Below, piece by piece: positions 1-11,716 of a DNA stretch of 64,000 nucleotides. Source of the DNA: Prostheceraeus crozeri (lineage: Eukaryota > Platyhelminthes > Polycladida > Euryleptidae); the NCBI GenBank assembly GCA_907163375.1, contig CAJQUW010008597.1:42315-106314 (forward strand), written 5' to 3'. The notes under the pieces are model-generated. The model was not told where the DNA came from, ran no database searches, and saw nothing but the letters and a program-made list of their open reading frames with translations. Each line of letters opens with the position of its first letter. Position 1 is the first letter of the stretch. The position numbers were made by a program, and so were the translations under genes.

Positions 1-172
1 CATTTTCTATCTTCTCTAATGGTGCCTCTTTTGATAGAAAAGTAGACCGATAATAAATGTGATAACTAACCCCATATCTAAATTCCTCCATTTATTTCCA
101 TTTCTAGATGAATACATTGCAAAACAAAGACATATAGTATGTAGGTTTATTTACAATTGAAGCACATATACT

Positions 173-373
173 TTATAGTCCAGACAAGTTCAATGGGATT
201 ACTGCCAATTTGTCGTAAATTTTGTAGTGTTTCACTCGCTTAGGGGCATCTGGTGCTCTTCTTATGCGTGTTGTTTTTGGTGTAAAATCACCATTACTCC
301 ACACAACTTGCACAATCTTGTCTTTCTCGCAAATCTCCTTCTGATCACAGTCTTCATCCCACTCGTCGACCAT
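173..373 (-). CDS. small unrecognised protein near the left edge of Polinton A
   Basis: A 66-residue open frame on the - strand, outside the polymerase gene. It starts acidic (MVDEWDEDCDQ) and continues with a basic middle rich in K and R. I do not recognise a family. It points the same way as the 615-1091 gene and could be a small accessory gene of the element or a chance frame. The sequence at 1-172 and 374-614 holds nothing I can support. Confidence 0.25.
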   Translation of the reverse strand: MVDEWDEDCDQKEICEKDKIVQVVWSNGDFTPKTTRIRRAPDAPKRVKHYKIYDKLAVIPLNLSGL

Positions 374-614
374 TCTAAGATTTTATTAAAGGTTTCTAAG
401 TCGGGAGATGTACCTTCCATCATGAGATAGATGAGAATGAGAAGTGTTTCAATTTTCTAACTTTCATATGTTTTTCAACAATGTATTCCTCAACAGCCAA
501 TCAGAGCCATTCTAATATAGTTGAAGACTTTAGATTTTCACTATGATGTATGCTACATTACCCAGAAATAAGTGAAAACCGACAGATGAAGCAAATGAAC
601 ATTTATTAAGAAAT

Positions 615-1091
615 TTACAAATAATTCAAAAGTTCCTCGGAAGTCACATTGTCCCATAAATTTTCACAACCACTGCAGTTGCATTTCAACTGCCTCAATC
701 GCTCTTCTGCTGCGGCCAAAACACCAAAGATGTAGTCCCGTTCCACTTTATTCCGGGGTTGGGATGATGGACTGTACCATCTCCGTATATCATGGAGAAG
801 GTTAATGTCAGTTTCTGTTTTTACATCTTCCTGATTGTAGAACAGATATTTCCATCGGACATATATCATTTCCAATTCCTCTTGCTCCGTTAGAGATGGT
901 AATTCCAACTTTGGAATGTCATCCAGCCTTCTCTGCTTCTCCACTTTTGGCTTTTTCGGAGCGGGAGGGCAATTTGGCATGCTTGATGCAGACACTGGTG
1001 ATTCATGCGAGAGAGATGTTGGCGAATCCATGACTTTGAAATGTATGCCATAAACTTGATTTTTAGTGCTTAAGTATAAGCAAGCAACCAA
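615..1091 (-). CDS. unrecognised Polinton A protein, divergent from polymerase B
   Basis: A 158-residue open frame transcribed away from the polymerase. The N-terminal third is Pro/Ser rich and contains a basic stretch (PPAPKKPKVEKQRR) that looks like a nuclear localisation signal. The C-terminal part is charged and helical-looking, with a CNCSGC cysteine cluster near the end. A more likely start is the second methionine, at about residue 21 (MDSPTSLSHESP). It shares a CCAAT-rich intergenic region with the polymerase gene, which supports it being a real early-type gene of the element. Function unknown. Confidence 0.5.
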   Translation of the reverse strand: MVACLYLSTKNQVYGIHFKVMDSPTSLSHESPVSASSMPNCPPAPKKPKVEKQRRLDDIPKLELPSLTEQEELEMIYVRWKYLFYNQEDVKTETDINLLHDIRRWYSPSSQPRNKVERDYIFGVLAAAEERLRQLKCNCSGCENLWDNVTSEELLNYL

Positions 1092-1136
1092 TCAAAATGA
1101 ATAGCCAATGATTGGTGAGTATGGTAGTATATAGAG
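1084..1136. promoter_or_regulatory. divergent CCAAT/TATA promoter of Polinton A polymerase
   Basis: Between the 615-1091 gene and the polymerase start, the sequence carries CCAAT twice (within AACCAATC and AGCCAATG), an inverted copy (ATTGG), and then a TATA-like TATATAG about 170 bp before the polymerase ATG. The same arrangement of CCAAT boxes plus a TATA box occurs before the 14520 gene and its partner at 59816, so this looks like an RNA polymerase II promoter style shared across the family. Confidence 0.5.
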
Positions 1137-1303
1137 GGGGAAATAGACTAAATTTCATTCGATATTTGAGATATATCAATACTAAGTGAGCTTTCCTCTC
1201 CACTCAGATATAATCTAACGTTGCTGACGTATCCTATTTTGGTTTGAGTCGATTACTACATTTTGACTATCAAAGTATCAGATTTTGGCTTAATTTCGTT
1301 GAA

Positions 1304-4300
1304 ATGGTAAGTTAAAGATTTCATCACTCATCTTTAAACGCTAGGTTAATAGCATTTTTCTCAATTTCAGGCATCTACTTCATCATCAAAGCGCTCCCTT
1401 CTGGAGGAGGCTCTACAACTGTTGAGTGAAGGTAGGTTGTACAAACAAACTATGACTTCAATAGAGATGATAGAATGATTTCTCCTCCAGATGATGACAG
1501 TTCCAACTCAAGTGTACAGTCGCAGGAAGCATACAAAACATGTGCTGATTGTGGGCACATCTTTACGAGGAAGCGCGATCTCACCCGGCACATCAGACAA
1601 CGTGTGTGTCAACCCAAACCATCATCAATCTCCCGAGGTGAGAATGATTCTATTCAACATGTCTCCTTTACTTGCGACTTTTGTTTCCAATCTTTTGAAA
1701 CAGGTTTTGAATTATCTTCACATAGACTTCACCACATGCACGCAAATGATAGTTATAGCAACAGCACCTCCTCTATTCGACTAACTGAAGTATTGCTCAA
1801 TAATGTAGTGAGAAATTACTATATGGAATTCTCAGAAACTACTGCTGATTTTCCGGAGTGGTTCCATCAAAATTCAACATTGATAGATACGCTCTTTCAT
1901 AATTTAAAGCAGTTTAGAATAAAAGCGCTCATCTACCTTAACATAAAATATGTTAAAGTTGACTATCATACTGGTGAAATAGTACAGAGGTTGGAGTTTT
2001 ACATACCCTCCTCTCCTGCTACAGAGGTAGTCGATAAAGAAGTTTGGTTAAATTTTCACATCCACGGACTAAAATCAAATATTGATAAATGTAACGAGCG
2101 CGATAGTGGTCTCATTTTTGATGGCATAGAATCTGCCAAGTTTAAAATTACTCTATTAGAAAATTACCGTGGTCGAGGCTCTTTCAATCTTCCAAAAACG
2201 TTAAGAGATAAGAATCCAGTCATTTCTGTAGATTGTGAATCACAGTGTTTTAAGTATGCGGTATTATCCATTCTCCACTATCATGATGTACAGAACAATC
2301 GTTTCCGTAAAAGCAAATATCATCAATGGGAAAATGAATTGAAGTTTTATTACTACAATAGCGAAGACATGAAATTTAAAGATATAGAGAAATTTGAAAA
2401 ATTAAATGAAATTAAAATAGCTGTTCACATCTGGCAAGAGGGGCTTAAGGGTGTGCGCTACAGAAACCGTTCATCAACTTATGATCGGGTAGTCAATCTC
2501 CTGTTAGTATATCAAAATAATAGTGAAAATTGGCATTACTGCGGTATTCCTTAAGTGACTCGACTATATTCCTACTCAACATCTAGAAGAGGAGAGGGAG
2601 AGTATTTCATATGTGACCGTTGGATGCGCCCCTTCTGGTCAAAAGATAAATTTGAAACACATTATGAATGGTGTAAGCGAGGTAAACTGCAAATAGAATG
2701 CATCCCCAAAGATAAAGAGTTTTCATATAGAGAGAAAGGTCATGAATTAAGTCCTCTTCGTGTCATCTATGGTGACATCGAATGCTATGTTGATGATAAC
2801 ACCCATAAAGCGGCAGCCATATCATGTTATGAGGTATGGCAAGATTACTTCAAAAACAAAAATAATAAAATGCACGTCTGGTAAGGTGAGGATTGTATAC
2901 ATAAATTCTTACAATTCCTCGAAAGCGCTGTCAAATTTCAGCGAAAATATGATAGTGAACTCCAATGCAGATCATTGAATATGTCAGCAGATGATCAAGT
3001 AAAATTTGAAGGTTGTAAAGTCTGTCCAAAATGTAATAAAACGTTTGATGAAGATAAAATCAAGAAAGTGCGCGACCACAATCACATCACTGGTAAATTC
3101 AGAAACGCGCTATGTACAAGATGTAATTTTTCACTGAGACTGAAATGGCGTACTCTACCCGTTATTTTTCATAACTTTAAAGGTTATGAGTCATATGATA
3201 ATAAAAGGGGGGTTAGGAAAAATAAAAGAGTGGAAGTTAAGTGTGATAGCTCAAACGAGAGAAAAGTTCATGGCCATGACAGCAAAAGTAGCAGTTGACA
3301 AAACTTAAGAAAATAAGTAATAGTAGTTATCCTAACTTGACAGATGAAGTCATCACACGCAAAGGAATGTTTTCATATGCATACTTTGATACCATTTCTT
3401 AACTTAGTGAGACTTCTCTTCCATCAATAGATAAATTAAAAAATGATTTGAGTGGTGTAGAATGTAAGGTAGAAGATTACAATCATGCTCAAGTTGCATG
3501 GACAAAATTTGACTGTCAAACTTTCAGCAATTATATGATCGCCTATCTAAAATTAGATGTATTTTTGCTGGCTGATGTATTTCAGGAGTTTCGACGAGTG
3601 GCATTAGAAGAAGATAAATTAGATCCTGTCCACTTTGTCAGTCTTCCAGCCATGACATTCCAGTCTGCTTTTAAAATGACTCGAGAGACGATCCATCTTT
3701 TGCAAGATCCAGAGATGTATAATTCATTTGAACGAGGAATTTGCGGTGGTCTCACATTTGTAAATAGGCATCAAATAAAATCAAAAATAGTAGATGATGA
3801 TCAGATTCATCTAAAGTACTATGAACAGAATAATTTGTATGGTAGTTCATTGTCCAAACCTCTACCTCACTCTGAGTTAAGCTGGATGGATGATAGTGAA
3901 ATTCAGCATTTCTCCAACCCTTCAAACATACTAGCTATTCCAGATGATGGTGAATGGGGGTATTATTTTGAGATAGATCTTGTCTATCCAAATAGTATTA
4001 AAAATGAAACTGTGGATTTTCCACTTGCACCCGAATCAGGCGAAGTGACTGATGATATGTTTTCGGACTTTATGAAACAATTTTATAAAGATTTAGAAGG
4101 GAGCGGACAGCCCAAGTATAAGCCTTGCCGTAAACTTTTGCTTACTCAATTTGATAAAGAAAATTATTTAGTCCACTTCTCCATCTTAAAATTTTATTTA
4201 GAAATGGGCATGATTTTAAAAACAGTTCACAGTATTATCAAATTTAGACAGAAAGCCTTTCTGAAACCTTATATTGATAGTAACAGCCAGAAACGTACAC

Positions 4301-5156
4301 TAGCCCAAAATAATTTTGAAAAGGATTTTATAAATATAAAAGTCTTTTTGGTAGACGATGGAGGATGTCAGAAAGCGTATAAACTATAAACTTGTGAATC
4401 ATAATGATAAATTTCAAAAGTTAGCGACATCACCTCTCTTTATTGATAGAGATATTATAGATGATGAGTTGGTTGGTGTTAAAATGATAAAATCAGAAGT
4501 AGAGTTGTGCAAGGCCATCTACATTGGACAAGCCGTATTAGATTATTTATTCCAAGCTTGAAATGTATCAACTCTTCTATAGAATATTAAAACCATGCCC
4601 TCTAATTAAAGACGTGCGTTTGCTGGGTGGTGATACCGACAGTTTCTTTTTAAGTATCGCTGCTCAGAAAGAGTTAAATTTCGATGAAATAGGAAAATCT
4701 TTAGAAAAATATTTTGATACATCAAATTATCCTACAGATCACCCACTATACTCTACTAAAAATAAAGCAAAATTAGGATGCTTTAAAGATGAAATGGCAG
4801 GAAAGGAAATGATTCTTCTTCGTCCTAAAATGTATTCTATGAAACCAAAAGACTCCAGTGACAGTATTAAGCGCGTAAAAGGCATATCTAAATCGATTGT
4901 TGTAAATATGAAACATGGGGTCTATAAGAAGGCCTATAAAAATAAGTGTGTAACGTTTGTCAACATGACCATCTTAAGATCAAAGACACATGAGGTAAAA
5001 ACTTATACATTTAGGAAGCGAGCACTTTCAGCGTGGGAGGATAAGAGGTGTTGGATAGGACATAACATATCTCTTCCACATGGACATCCTGACACAAAGA
5101 TATTACCACCCAAAGAATTAAACTCACACTACCACATTCAGGAGACGTGTAAATAG
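1304..5156 (+). pseudogene. PolB: protein-primed DNA polymerase B of Polinton A, spliced, broken
   Basis: Replicative polymerase of the element (family B, protein-primed). The gene appears to start with an exon that is only the ATG (1304-1306), then a 64-nt GT-AG intron (1307-1370), a short exon, a 59-nt intron (1432-1490), and the main body from 1491. Two C2H2-like fingers (CADCGHIF..., CDFCFQSF...) open the main body. A zinc-binding CPKCNKTF...DHNHITGKFR module follows near 3.03-3.12 kb, the KLDVFLLADVF exonuclease motif III near 3.55 kb, the NNLYG polymerase motif A region near 3.83 kb, and GGDTDSFF (motif C, the catalytic DTD) near 4.63 kb. It is a fossil with several breaks. AATAAA at 5348 could serve as its poly(A) signal. 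Confidence 0.85.
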
Positions 5157-5388
5157 ATTCATTCTGAAATCAGTATTTTGATGATACTTTTTGTTGATAT
5201 TCATTATTGCTTTATGTAGCGCTTTAGATTGCACTTCCTTGTGAATTTATGGCTACAGTCAGTTCATTCCCACTATATCTTTGAAAAGACTTTCCCACCT
5301 TGTGAACGCCTCTTCAAAACACTTCTTCATACATATCTTCTTATTTCAATAAAATTTTACAATGACATTACTTTGTTTTCCGAAACAC

Positions 5389-6920
5389 TTAAGTTATGAG
5401 GGATTTAGTATCTTTCACATGGATGCACTCATGTAAACCACTTGTAATTTTGAGAGAAATAGACGGGATAGTTTGTTTGATGACAGAATGGTAGAAAATA
5501 GGTTGAAACATCTTTTCAACAATTCCATAGGAAACGTCTTTATCATGAATGAAATCACGTAAAATGTATTCTTTTTTCTCACCAACAGAAATAGGTGAAA
5601 TCAGATCACTTTGAATGTAGAGATGTTGTTCATGTTTATCAAGTGTCATTGGTATTCCTACACCAATCGTGTATGAAGTAGCAGACTTATCTTGTAGCAA
5701 CGAAAAACCAAAGTTTTTTCAAATTTTTACTCAATTGACGTTGAATGCCATCACCCAGCTTCAGAACAGCACTTTGTTTTTCAATTGAAAACGAAATGTG
5801 ATGTGACTTTGCATCATATTTACTTTTCAACACTTGCTTCAACTTATGTTGTATATGTAGATTTATGTGACACGAATAAAGTTTTCAACTGTATTGTATA
5901 GACGCGGCATTGTATTGATACTAACTTTAGTTTCTTGATAAGATTGGTAAATTTTCTTGATGCGATCACCATAGATGTCCACCCACCATTCATCATTAAC
6001 TGAATCAGCTTTAGTGTGATATTCATGAGAAGCATACACCACACCGCTTCCAATAATAGGCGATACATGTCTTACAAAATGACGCAAGGTTGGAGAGAAA
6101 TAAACTGTAAGTTTGTCATTATATTTCCGAATAACCAGCTTATCCTTCCGAGCCATGACTTTCTCTCCATACTTCTTACCCACAGTCTCATTCCATCGTT
6201 TTACTAACTCAATAAGTGACAAAGGCTTGACACCACGCTTTTTCAAAATGATGCGTTCTTCACATTCTGCAACATCTTCATCAAATATTTTAAATTTATA
6301 ATGAAATTTGTTTATTCGGTTTGAATAAATTTTTGTAACATTTGCAATAGCGATTGATGTCAGATGCAGACTGTGTCCAAAACTGAGATGTGGATAGAAT
6401 TCATTATCCAACCTCAATGTAAGACCTTTCGTAAAAGAGTGAAAACGATGGAAGTGTCTCCCGTGCCATTCATAGATAGTAAACTCATAAACTTTCTGAC
6501 CCTTATTTTTCATAATAGAAGCATTGCCACTATTGAATGCCTTAATGATTTTATCTTCATCTGATGATCCATAATAATCTGATTCTAACTGATTCCATTC
6601 ATAATTCCACTTTCCATCTTATGTTTAATTGTATGGAAACTTGAATGCATTATTCATCGTTATTCCATCATGGGTGCGGGGAGTCAATACCATTTCTTCC
6701 AATTCATTCACATTCTGAATATTACTATCATAACAAATGCTGGAAACACTTACTTCCCATTCACCCTCTAGAACTAATGGACGATTTAATTCTACTCGAT
6801 AATCTGATGGTTTATTATTGGGAAATTTATTCATAGAAGCATTACTGGGTAAGTAAATTAGAAACGAATCCTTATTTTCACTTTCCATGTCATTCACATT
6901 GGAAACATATATTTCCACAC
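5389..6920 (-). pseudogene. Polinton A structural protein 1 ('PSNAS...GEWEV' family), broken
   Basis: The N-terminal part carries IYLPSNASMNKFPNNKPSDY followed by LVLEGEWEVSVSSI. I recall this pattern from a large uncharacterised protein common in arthropod Polinton-type elements. The C-terminal part (LYIQSDLISPISVGEKKEY...) matches the end of the same family. It is probably a virion surface (penton or fibre-like) component, but that role is inference from gene context. It lies just downstream of a second member (6930-8315), so the element carries two related copies in tandem. Fossil, with a few breaks. Confidence 0.6.
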
Positions 6921-6929
6921 TTTTGCATT

Positions 6930-8315
6930 AATTCTTCATTCGAAAATGGAGTGTGATACTTGTCACAGCATCTTTATGAAAAGGAATCAACGCACCAGCA
7001 TCGTCATAAATGGCAATATCAATTTGTGGTATATAGTTTGATTTCAAGTTTGTCTAATGCACTTTCTTAAAAGTATTCTCAGATAGAATACTACAGCTTT
7101 TTGGTTGGTAGGGTATCATTGCTAGAAGTGGAGCTTCAACATCTCCCACACGTACATCTTCACTAATATTGGAATATATCTGAAAATAGTTAATACGACG
7201 CGATAACGATATGCTCGCGCTAGCTTTTGTTAAAGTACCACTTTTAGAAGTGTTTTGATCAAATCCCAAAATGTCCATTAAGGTATTGTCCATAATCAGC
7301 TCAATATTTTTCCCACTTACAGTGAGAGACAAAACACCTTCTTTTTCAGAAAAAGAAATATGCTGTTCATTAATCACTTCATTCAAATAATCTATGGCCA
7401 ATTTAACTGAAGTGATAATGTGAGGTGTCAACACTTGTTTTATGTAAGATCTATACACTTTCTGTATAAAGATACGGACCATTCTGTATCAAATTGATTT
7501 GAACTATTATATCCCAGATATCGCATATTAAATTTTCCATGAAGAGCTGCAGAACGATGTCGCAAGAACTGATGAAAATCTTCTGAACAAACCTATACTA
7601 GATCATCATCATTAAGTTTATTGATTACGATATGATTAGACAATTTGTTGTAAGTTAATGTTGCCACTTGTCCACCATCTACTCGAAGGAGATAACTAAA
7701 TTTCTTCAATAATGCTTCAGGAGTCATGCTCGTCTTTCGTGCCTTAATCACAATCTTCTTCACCAACGTCTCTTCATTTTTCGGAATAAGATCCACATAA
7801 TAGGCTTTCTCTTTATAAATTAAATTTTGACAACCTCTTGGATAGTAATTAGCTTGATAATTATCATAGCTTGTCAAGGCGCTAGCAAAGTAACCTAAAT
7901 CATGTCTTAAACTCGGACTCAAAGCAACAATCCAATCTTTATCAACTGCATGATACATGTGATCATATTCACCATTGTGGGGAGTAAACTCGACAATGTG
8001 TCTACATGCTTTATTCAGGAAATCAAATACGAATTTTTTATATGTTGAGAAATCTTTCTTCGGCCATTTCGGAATGTAAACTCGACACCCCTCTTCACAC
8101 TGATAGGCATCTGTACGTCTCATATTAATAGTCATCACTTCATAATCAAAAGTATAGACATAGTTACTGTGAACAACTTGGGTGACGCCTACTTCCCATT
8201 GTCCATTCAGTTGTTGTGTATTATCAATGGGAGTAGAAAAGATAGCAGCTCGATTACCAATAAATCTATTTGTTGCCACATTGCTAAGCAAAACATGATA
8301 GAATGACATTTTCAT
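6930..8315 (-). pseudogene. Polinton A structural protein 2 (same family), broken
   Basis: It starts MKMSFYHVLLSNVATNRFIG and contains LNGQWEVGVTQV, the same 'WEV' signature as the neighbouring 5389-6920 gene. The distal part contains INYFQIYSNISEDVRVGDVE, and the final segment contains QIDIAIYDDAGALIPFH and TLHFRM, which resemble the C-terminus of the family. Probably a virion component paralogous to structural protein 1. About 1.4 kb in extent, with one or a few breaks. No jelly-roll capsid signature could be read by eye, so its exact place in a particle is unknown. Confidence 0.55.
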
Positions 8316-8339
8316 TTCGGTGATCTATACATTACCAAT

Positions 8340-8979
8340 TTGCATAACATCATGAAGACTTGGATTTTGGACTCTACAATATATTAAAGTTGATCGCGAT
8401 GGAAACGTTCATTTCAAGAATTCTTGTGGAAATACATCGAAAGGAGTTACATTAACATGGCGACAATTTTTCAATCTTAATGATATCATGAGGGATTTGG
8501 AATATTTCAAAACGTTGAAATTCATCTCCTTGGGTAATCAAGTTTGGCTTTAACATTACAGAAATGAAATTCAAATCTATCATTCTCATCTCTCCATCTA
8601 TTTCTCATTTCGCAAATGTAATTGGGAAAAATATAAAAGATGTGTACATCGCTCCATTATATCATTCATTCGACGCGAGTTCATCGCATTGCTACGCAAA
8701 TCTTAATCAGACACCATCTTCAACACAATGTCACACTCCATCATGAAGACTTGGAAATTGGATTTCCTACAATATGTTGAGATTGATCATGAACGGTACG
8801 TATGTTTCAAAGATTATACTGAAAATGTAAGAAGAGTATTTGCTTTATCATATCGACATTTTCAGTCTCTACATCATATTATGAAGGACTTAAAATACTT
8901 CTATATGAAAAAACATTCACGCATAGGTGCTTCTTTTAGGTGCTTTCTTTTGTTCAGTAGCATTAAAAGTTTGCTGTAA
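8340..8979 (+). CDS. tandem pair of small PC4-like proteins (tentative), Polinton A
   Basis: Two successive + strand segments (about 8352-8560 and 8728-8979) translate to related sequences. Both read LQY-x3-D-x4-V-x-FK near the start, then a turn, L-x2-R-x-F-x2-L-x2-IM-x-DL-x-YF. The strand-strand-strand-helix rhythm and the GVTLTWRQF-type segment recall the PC4/p15 single-stranded-DNA-binding transcription coactivator fold, but I could not confirm this. They look like a local gene duplication. They are the only + strand genes between the polymerase and the right end, and part of the second overlaps the end of the - strand gene at 8917. Confidence 0.35.
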
Positions 8980-9252
8980 TGTTCTTAAACCGCGTTCCTT
9001 CCCACGATTTAGTAAACTACTCTTTATATTTTTACCACTGGTAATATCATTAACAATATCACCAGCAAAGTCAACAGCATTATTGAAAACAGTTCGTTTT
9101 AAAGATCTTCCGACAGTAGATAATAGAGGTGCTACAACAGATTTCAGCGCACCAAATATGCTACCTCCACGTTGACGGCGGGTGCCGCTGTAAATTGCAC
9201 CCACGCCACTTAGATAGGAGGGGCGTGAATAAAATGATGCAGTCGGATTCAT
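8917..9252 (-). CDS. core/minor virion protein (adenovirus pX-like), Polinton A
   Basis: A 111-residue basic protein with a Tyr/Ser/Pro-rich N-terminus, then RRQRGGSIFGALKSVVAPLL, a glycine-rich start to an amphipathic segment. This pattern is typical of small basic core or membrane-active proteins of Polintons and adintoviruses and recalls adenovirus pX/mu. The C-terminal half is Lys/Arg rich. It would bind packaged DNA or help membrane passage; that role is inferred from family resemblance. It lies between the structural genes and the integrase. Confidence 0.6.
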   Translation of the reverse strand: MNPTASFYSRPSYLSGVGAIYSGTRRQRGGSIFGALKSVVAPLLSTVGRSLKRTVFNNAVDFAGDIVNDITSGKNIKSSLLNRGKERGLRTLQQTFNATEQKKAPKRSTYA

Positions 9253-9448
9253 AACTTAGACTTTGACATTACAAGTTATATCATTGCATAAATCACTGAC
9301 GATCGCGTATATGAAGGATGTCTGCACGACGCATCCAAGAGTTCATACTTGAAGGATAATCGACCCATTTAACAAGACACCATTCTACACCTTGTCGTTT
9401 TTTACTTCGAATGATTTTCTCTACTAACTCTACCAAATATGTTTCACT

Positions 9449-10220
9449 TCAAGTGACCAACTCAATCTCATCACGATAAAAGCTACCATCAATTTCTTCA
9501 TTATCGTAATCTTTCAACTTGTAAGTTGTTGGGGAGTCTTTTTTATTGATACTGGAAACTGTGAAAATTTCGTCTGTCCAATTCGGGAGATAACCTTTGG
9601 CAAAAACACTCTTTACTTTTGATATGCGAACTTTATCACCTATTTTCACATCACTTTTTTGCTTTATTACGCTTGCGTTGGAATGTTTCACGCACTCTAT
9701 CTACGTTGTCAGCATTCACACCCGCTGGTCTGAGTCCAATAGAACGATGAATAGAGTGATTGTAGGCATAAAGCGTATTTTGTAGAACCTTTGTCCAATT
9801 TGTGTCAAGTTGGCACTGAAATGTCGCCACAAGCGATTTTTTAATGTGCGATTAAAACGTTCAACTAGTGCAGCCTTATAAGCACTCTTTACACTAAACA
9901 GTTCAATGTCATATCTCTCAAATAATCTTCCCACATGATGATTTTCGAACTCTTTTCCTTGATCACTCTGAATACGACCCTCTCGGAAAATTGACTGGAA
10001 TGCCTTTGCTACTCGTTTACCTTCTTCAGTTTTTAAAGGTTGAGCCCACGCATAACGCGAGAAATATCAATTACGGTTAAGATAAAACTGTGTCCCGAGT
10101 TATGTTTTGAAATAGCGGCAACGTCACACAAATCTGCTTGCCACTGTTCATCTATGTCACGAGCAATATAATGACGGGTCCGGTACTTCTTTTTCGCTTG
10201 TTTGTGGAGTGTCTATGTAG
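9449..10220 (-). pseudogene. INT: DDE integrase of Polinton A, broken
   Basis: Retroviral-type integrase used by Polintons to insert the element with a 6-bp duplication. ERFNRTLKNRLW (the catalytic Glu region) and a C-terminal SH3-like module (IGDKVRISKVKSVFAKGYLP...WTDEIFTV) are clear. Upstream on the - strand the segment near 10.0-10.06 kb reads as the YAWAQPLKTEEG-type core. The SH3-like tail closely resembles that of the Polinton C integrase at 42645-43994. Fossil, with several breaks. Confidence 0.8.
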
Positions 10221-10387
10221 CTTGACCCTTTCACCATTGTTTAACTTGTGAGTGTGGAAGACCGCTCGCTTTTGACAATTTCTTTATGGATGCAAATCAT
10301 GCCGGATGTTTTACATCATAATACATTGACTTTAAAAGTTCATCCGATGACGAATGACTCTTTCTCCTTCTTCTCATGTTTTTGCTT

Positions 10388-10633
10388 TCATACCTTTGTG
10401 CATTTACAGCAACCACAGGATTTTTGGGATTTACGTTTACATTGCTTAGGAGTCTCTTTGTGAGGGCTGGCACAGCAAGTACAAGTTACAGCTACATTTA
10501 CTTCCGGCGGCTCATTACATCGTAAGCAACATATCTGCTTCATATTAATAGTCGGAGAACATGCATTTCTTTGGAGGAGTTCATCTACGTCGTTCTCTTC
10601 CCCTTGTTTGCTTGATGGGTATGGGAGGGACAT
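10388..10633 (-). CDS. cysteine-rich small protein, Polinton A
   Basis: An 81-residue protein with CCLRCNEPPEV, CTCCASPHKE and CGCCKC clusters, probably a small zinc-binding protein. Family not recognised. The counterpart in Polinton B (near 63.89 kb) retains the MKQ-x-CCL-x-CNEPPEVNV core, so the cysteine cluster is conserved between the two copies and is likely a real gene. Its start overlaps the end of the upstream gene on the - strand by about 50 bp. Confidence 0.5.
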   Translation of the reverse strand: MSLPYPSSKQGEENDVDELLQRNACSPTINMKQICCLRCNEPPEVNVAVTCTCCASPHKETPKQCKRKSQKSCGCCKCTKV

Positions 10634-11078
10634 TGTGCTTTTTCAATAGTTTAAGAAAGTAAGACCAACCATGTGGGACACAGCCTTGACGGCGCTTTCT
10701 GCGTGTTGCATACTGAATCAAGTCTTCATAACGTGAAGCGTTAATAATTTCATTATCATCTGAAATGATTTCACCTCTATCATTCACAGTGAGATATGGT
10801 TCAATGCTGTTGAAAAGGGACATTGGATGTGCGCGAGATGCTAAAGGTGTAGCAGTCGAAACAGAGTCACGCATCTTATTCTTCAAACTTATTAATTCTT
10901 CGACAGTTTCCGATTGTAATAATACAGCACGATGTCGATCTTTGATACGTGCATTTTGCTGATAATTTAATTCATTCATATAAATTTGATTTGCGAGAGG
11001 TTGTCTTACTTGTTGCATAGCAGTCAATTGCACATATTCATCCTAAGGAATAACAACCATGCGAGAATAAAAACTCAT
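10581..11078 (-). CDS. minor virion/tail-like protein, Polinton A
   Basis: Counterpart of 63196-63825 in Polinton B. It starts near MSFYSRMVVIPQDEY and ends with a basic RRKRRQG segment followed by a GWSYFLKLLKKHNVP motif. I recall a 'GW..FL.....NVP' C-terminus from a protein usually encoded next to the ATPase in Polintons; its role is unknown. Many charged helices suggest a structural or scaffold role. It directly follows the ATPase gene. Confidence 0.6.
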
Positions 11079-11685
11079 ATTTTGTAGATAATCATAGGCT
11101 ATCAAAATATCACTTCGAAATCTAAATTCTTCTGGACACTCTTGTGTAAAATCAATAAATAAGTAAGCGTGTGGTTTTTCAGTTGCTGCTTGAAAAATTT
11201 CAATTAAGGCTTTTGAACCTCTTGGTGCAACTTGTCGCGCTAAAATTTCAAATTGACTTCTATCTCGTGGATTCTTAAAAATAGCGTAATAGTGCGTATT
11301 CAGGTTTCGTGTGCGGGCTTCTTTCCCATCAGGAAACAAATTTTGTGTGATATAGATTATAAAGCATCTTTTGTGATGTGCTGCGCGAGTGAACATATCT
11401 AACATCTTCAGAATTCCTGCTTTCTTTTAATAGATCATCCAATACAACGACATCATTGGACTGAATCTTATCCACTGGAATAATTCCTTCATTTCGAATA
11501 AAGTTACGACTTTGCAATTCCCGAAAGAGTGACGCCTGATAAATGCAATAACACCAAATAACTCGATTGATAGGTTCCCTAAACAATTCTTTTCTTTTGT
11601 CTAGCAAATTCAGAGTGAAAACAGTTTTACCTGCATGGGATGGACCTGATACAAGAACTTTATTACATTGAAGTCTGAAATCCAT
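11075..11685 (-). pseudogene. ATP: A32/FtsK-like genome-packaging ATPase of Polinton A
   Basis: DNA-packaging ATPase of the PRD1-adenovirus lineage. Walker A GPSHAGKT is at residues 14-21 and Walker B VVVLDDL around residue 84. Downstream are CFIIYITQNLFPDG and LNTHYYAIFKNPRD, the conserved sensor-like region. By eye roughly nine residues in ten match the Polinton B copy at 62583-63199. The gene is nearly whole in this element, with a minor break. Confidence 0.85.
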
Positions 11686-11716
11686 TTTAATACTTTGGGA
11701 TTTAATATTTGCTTAA

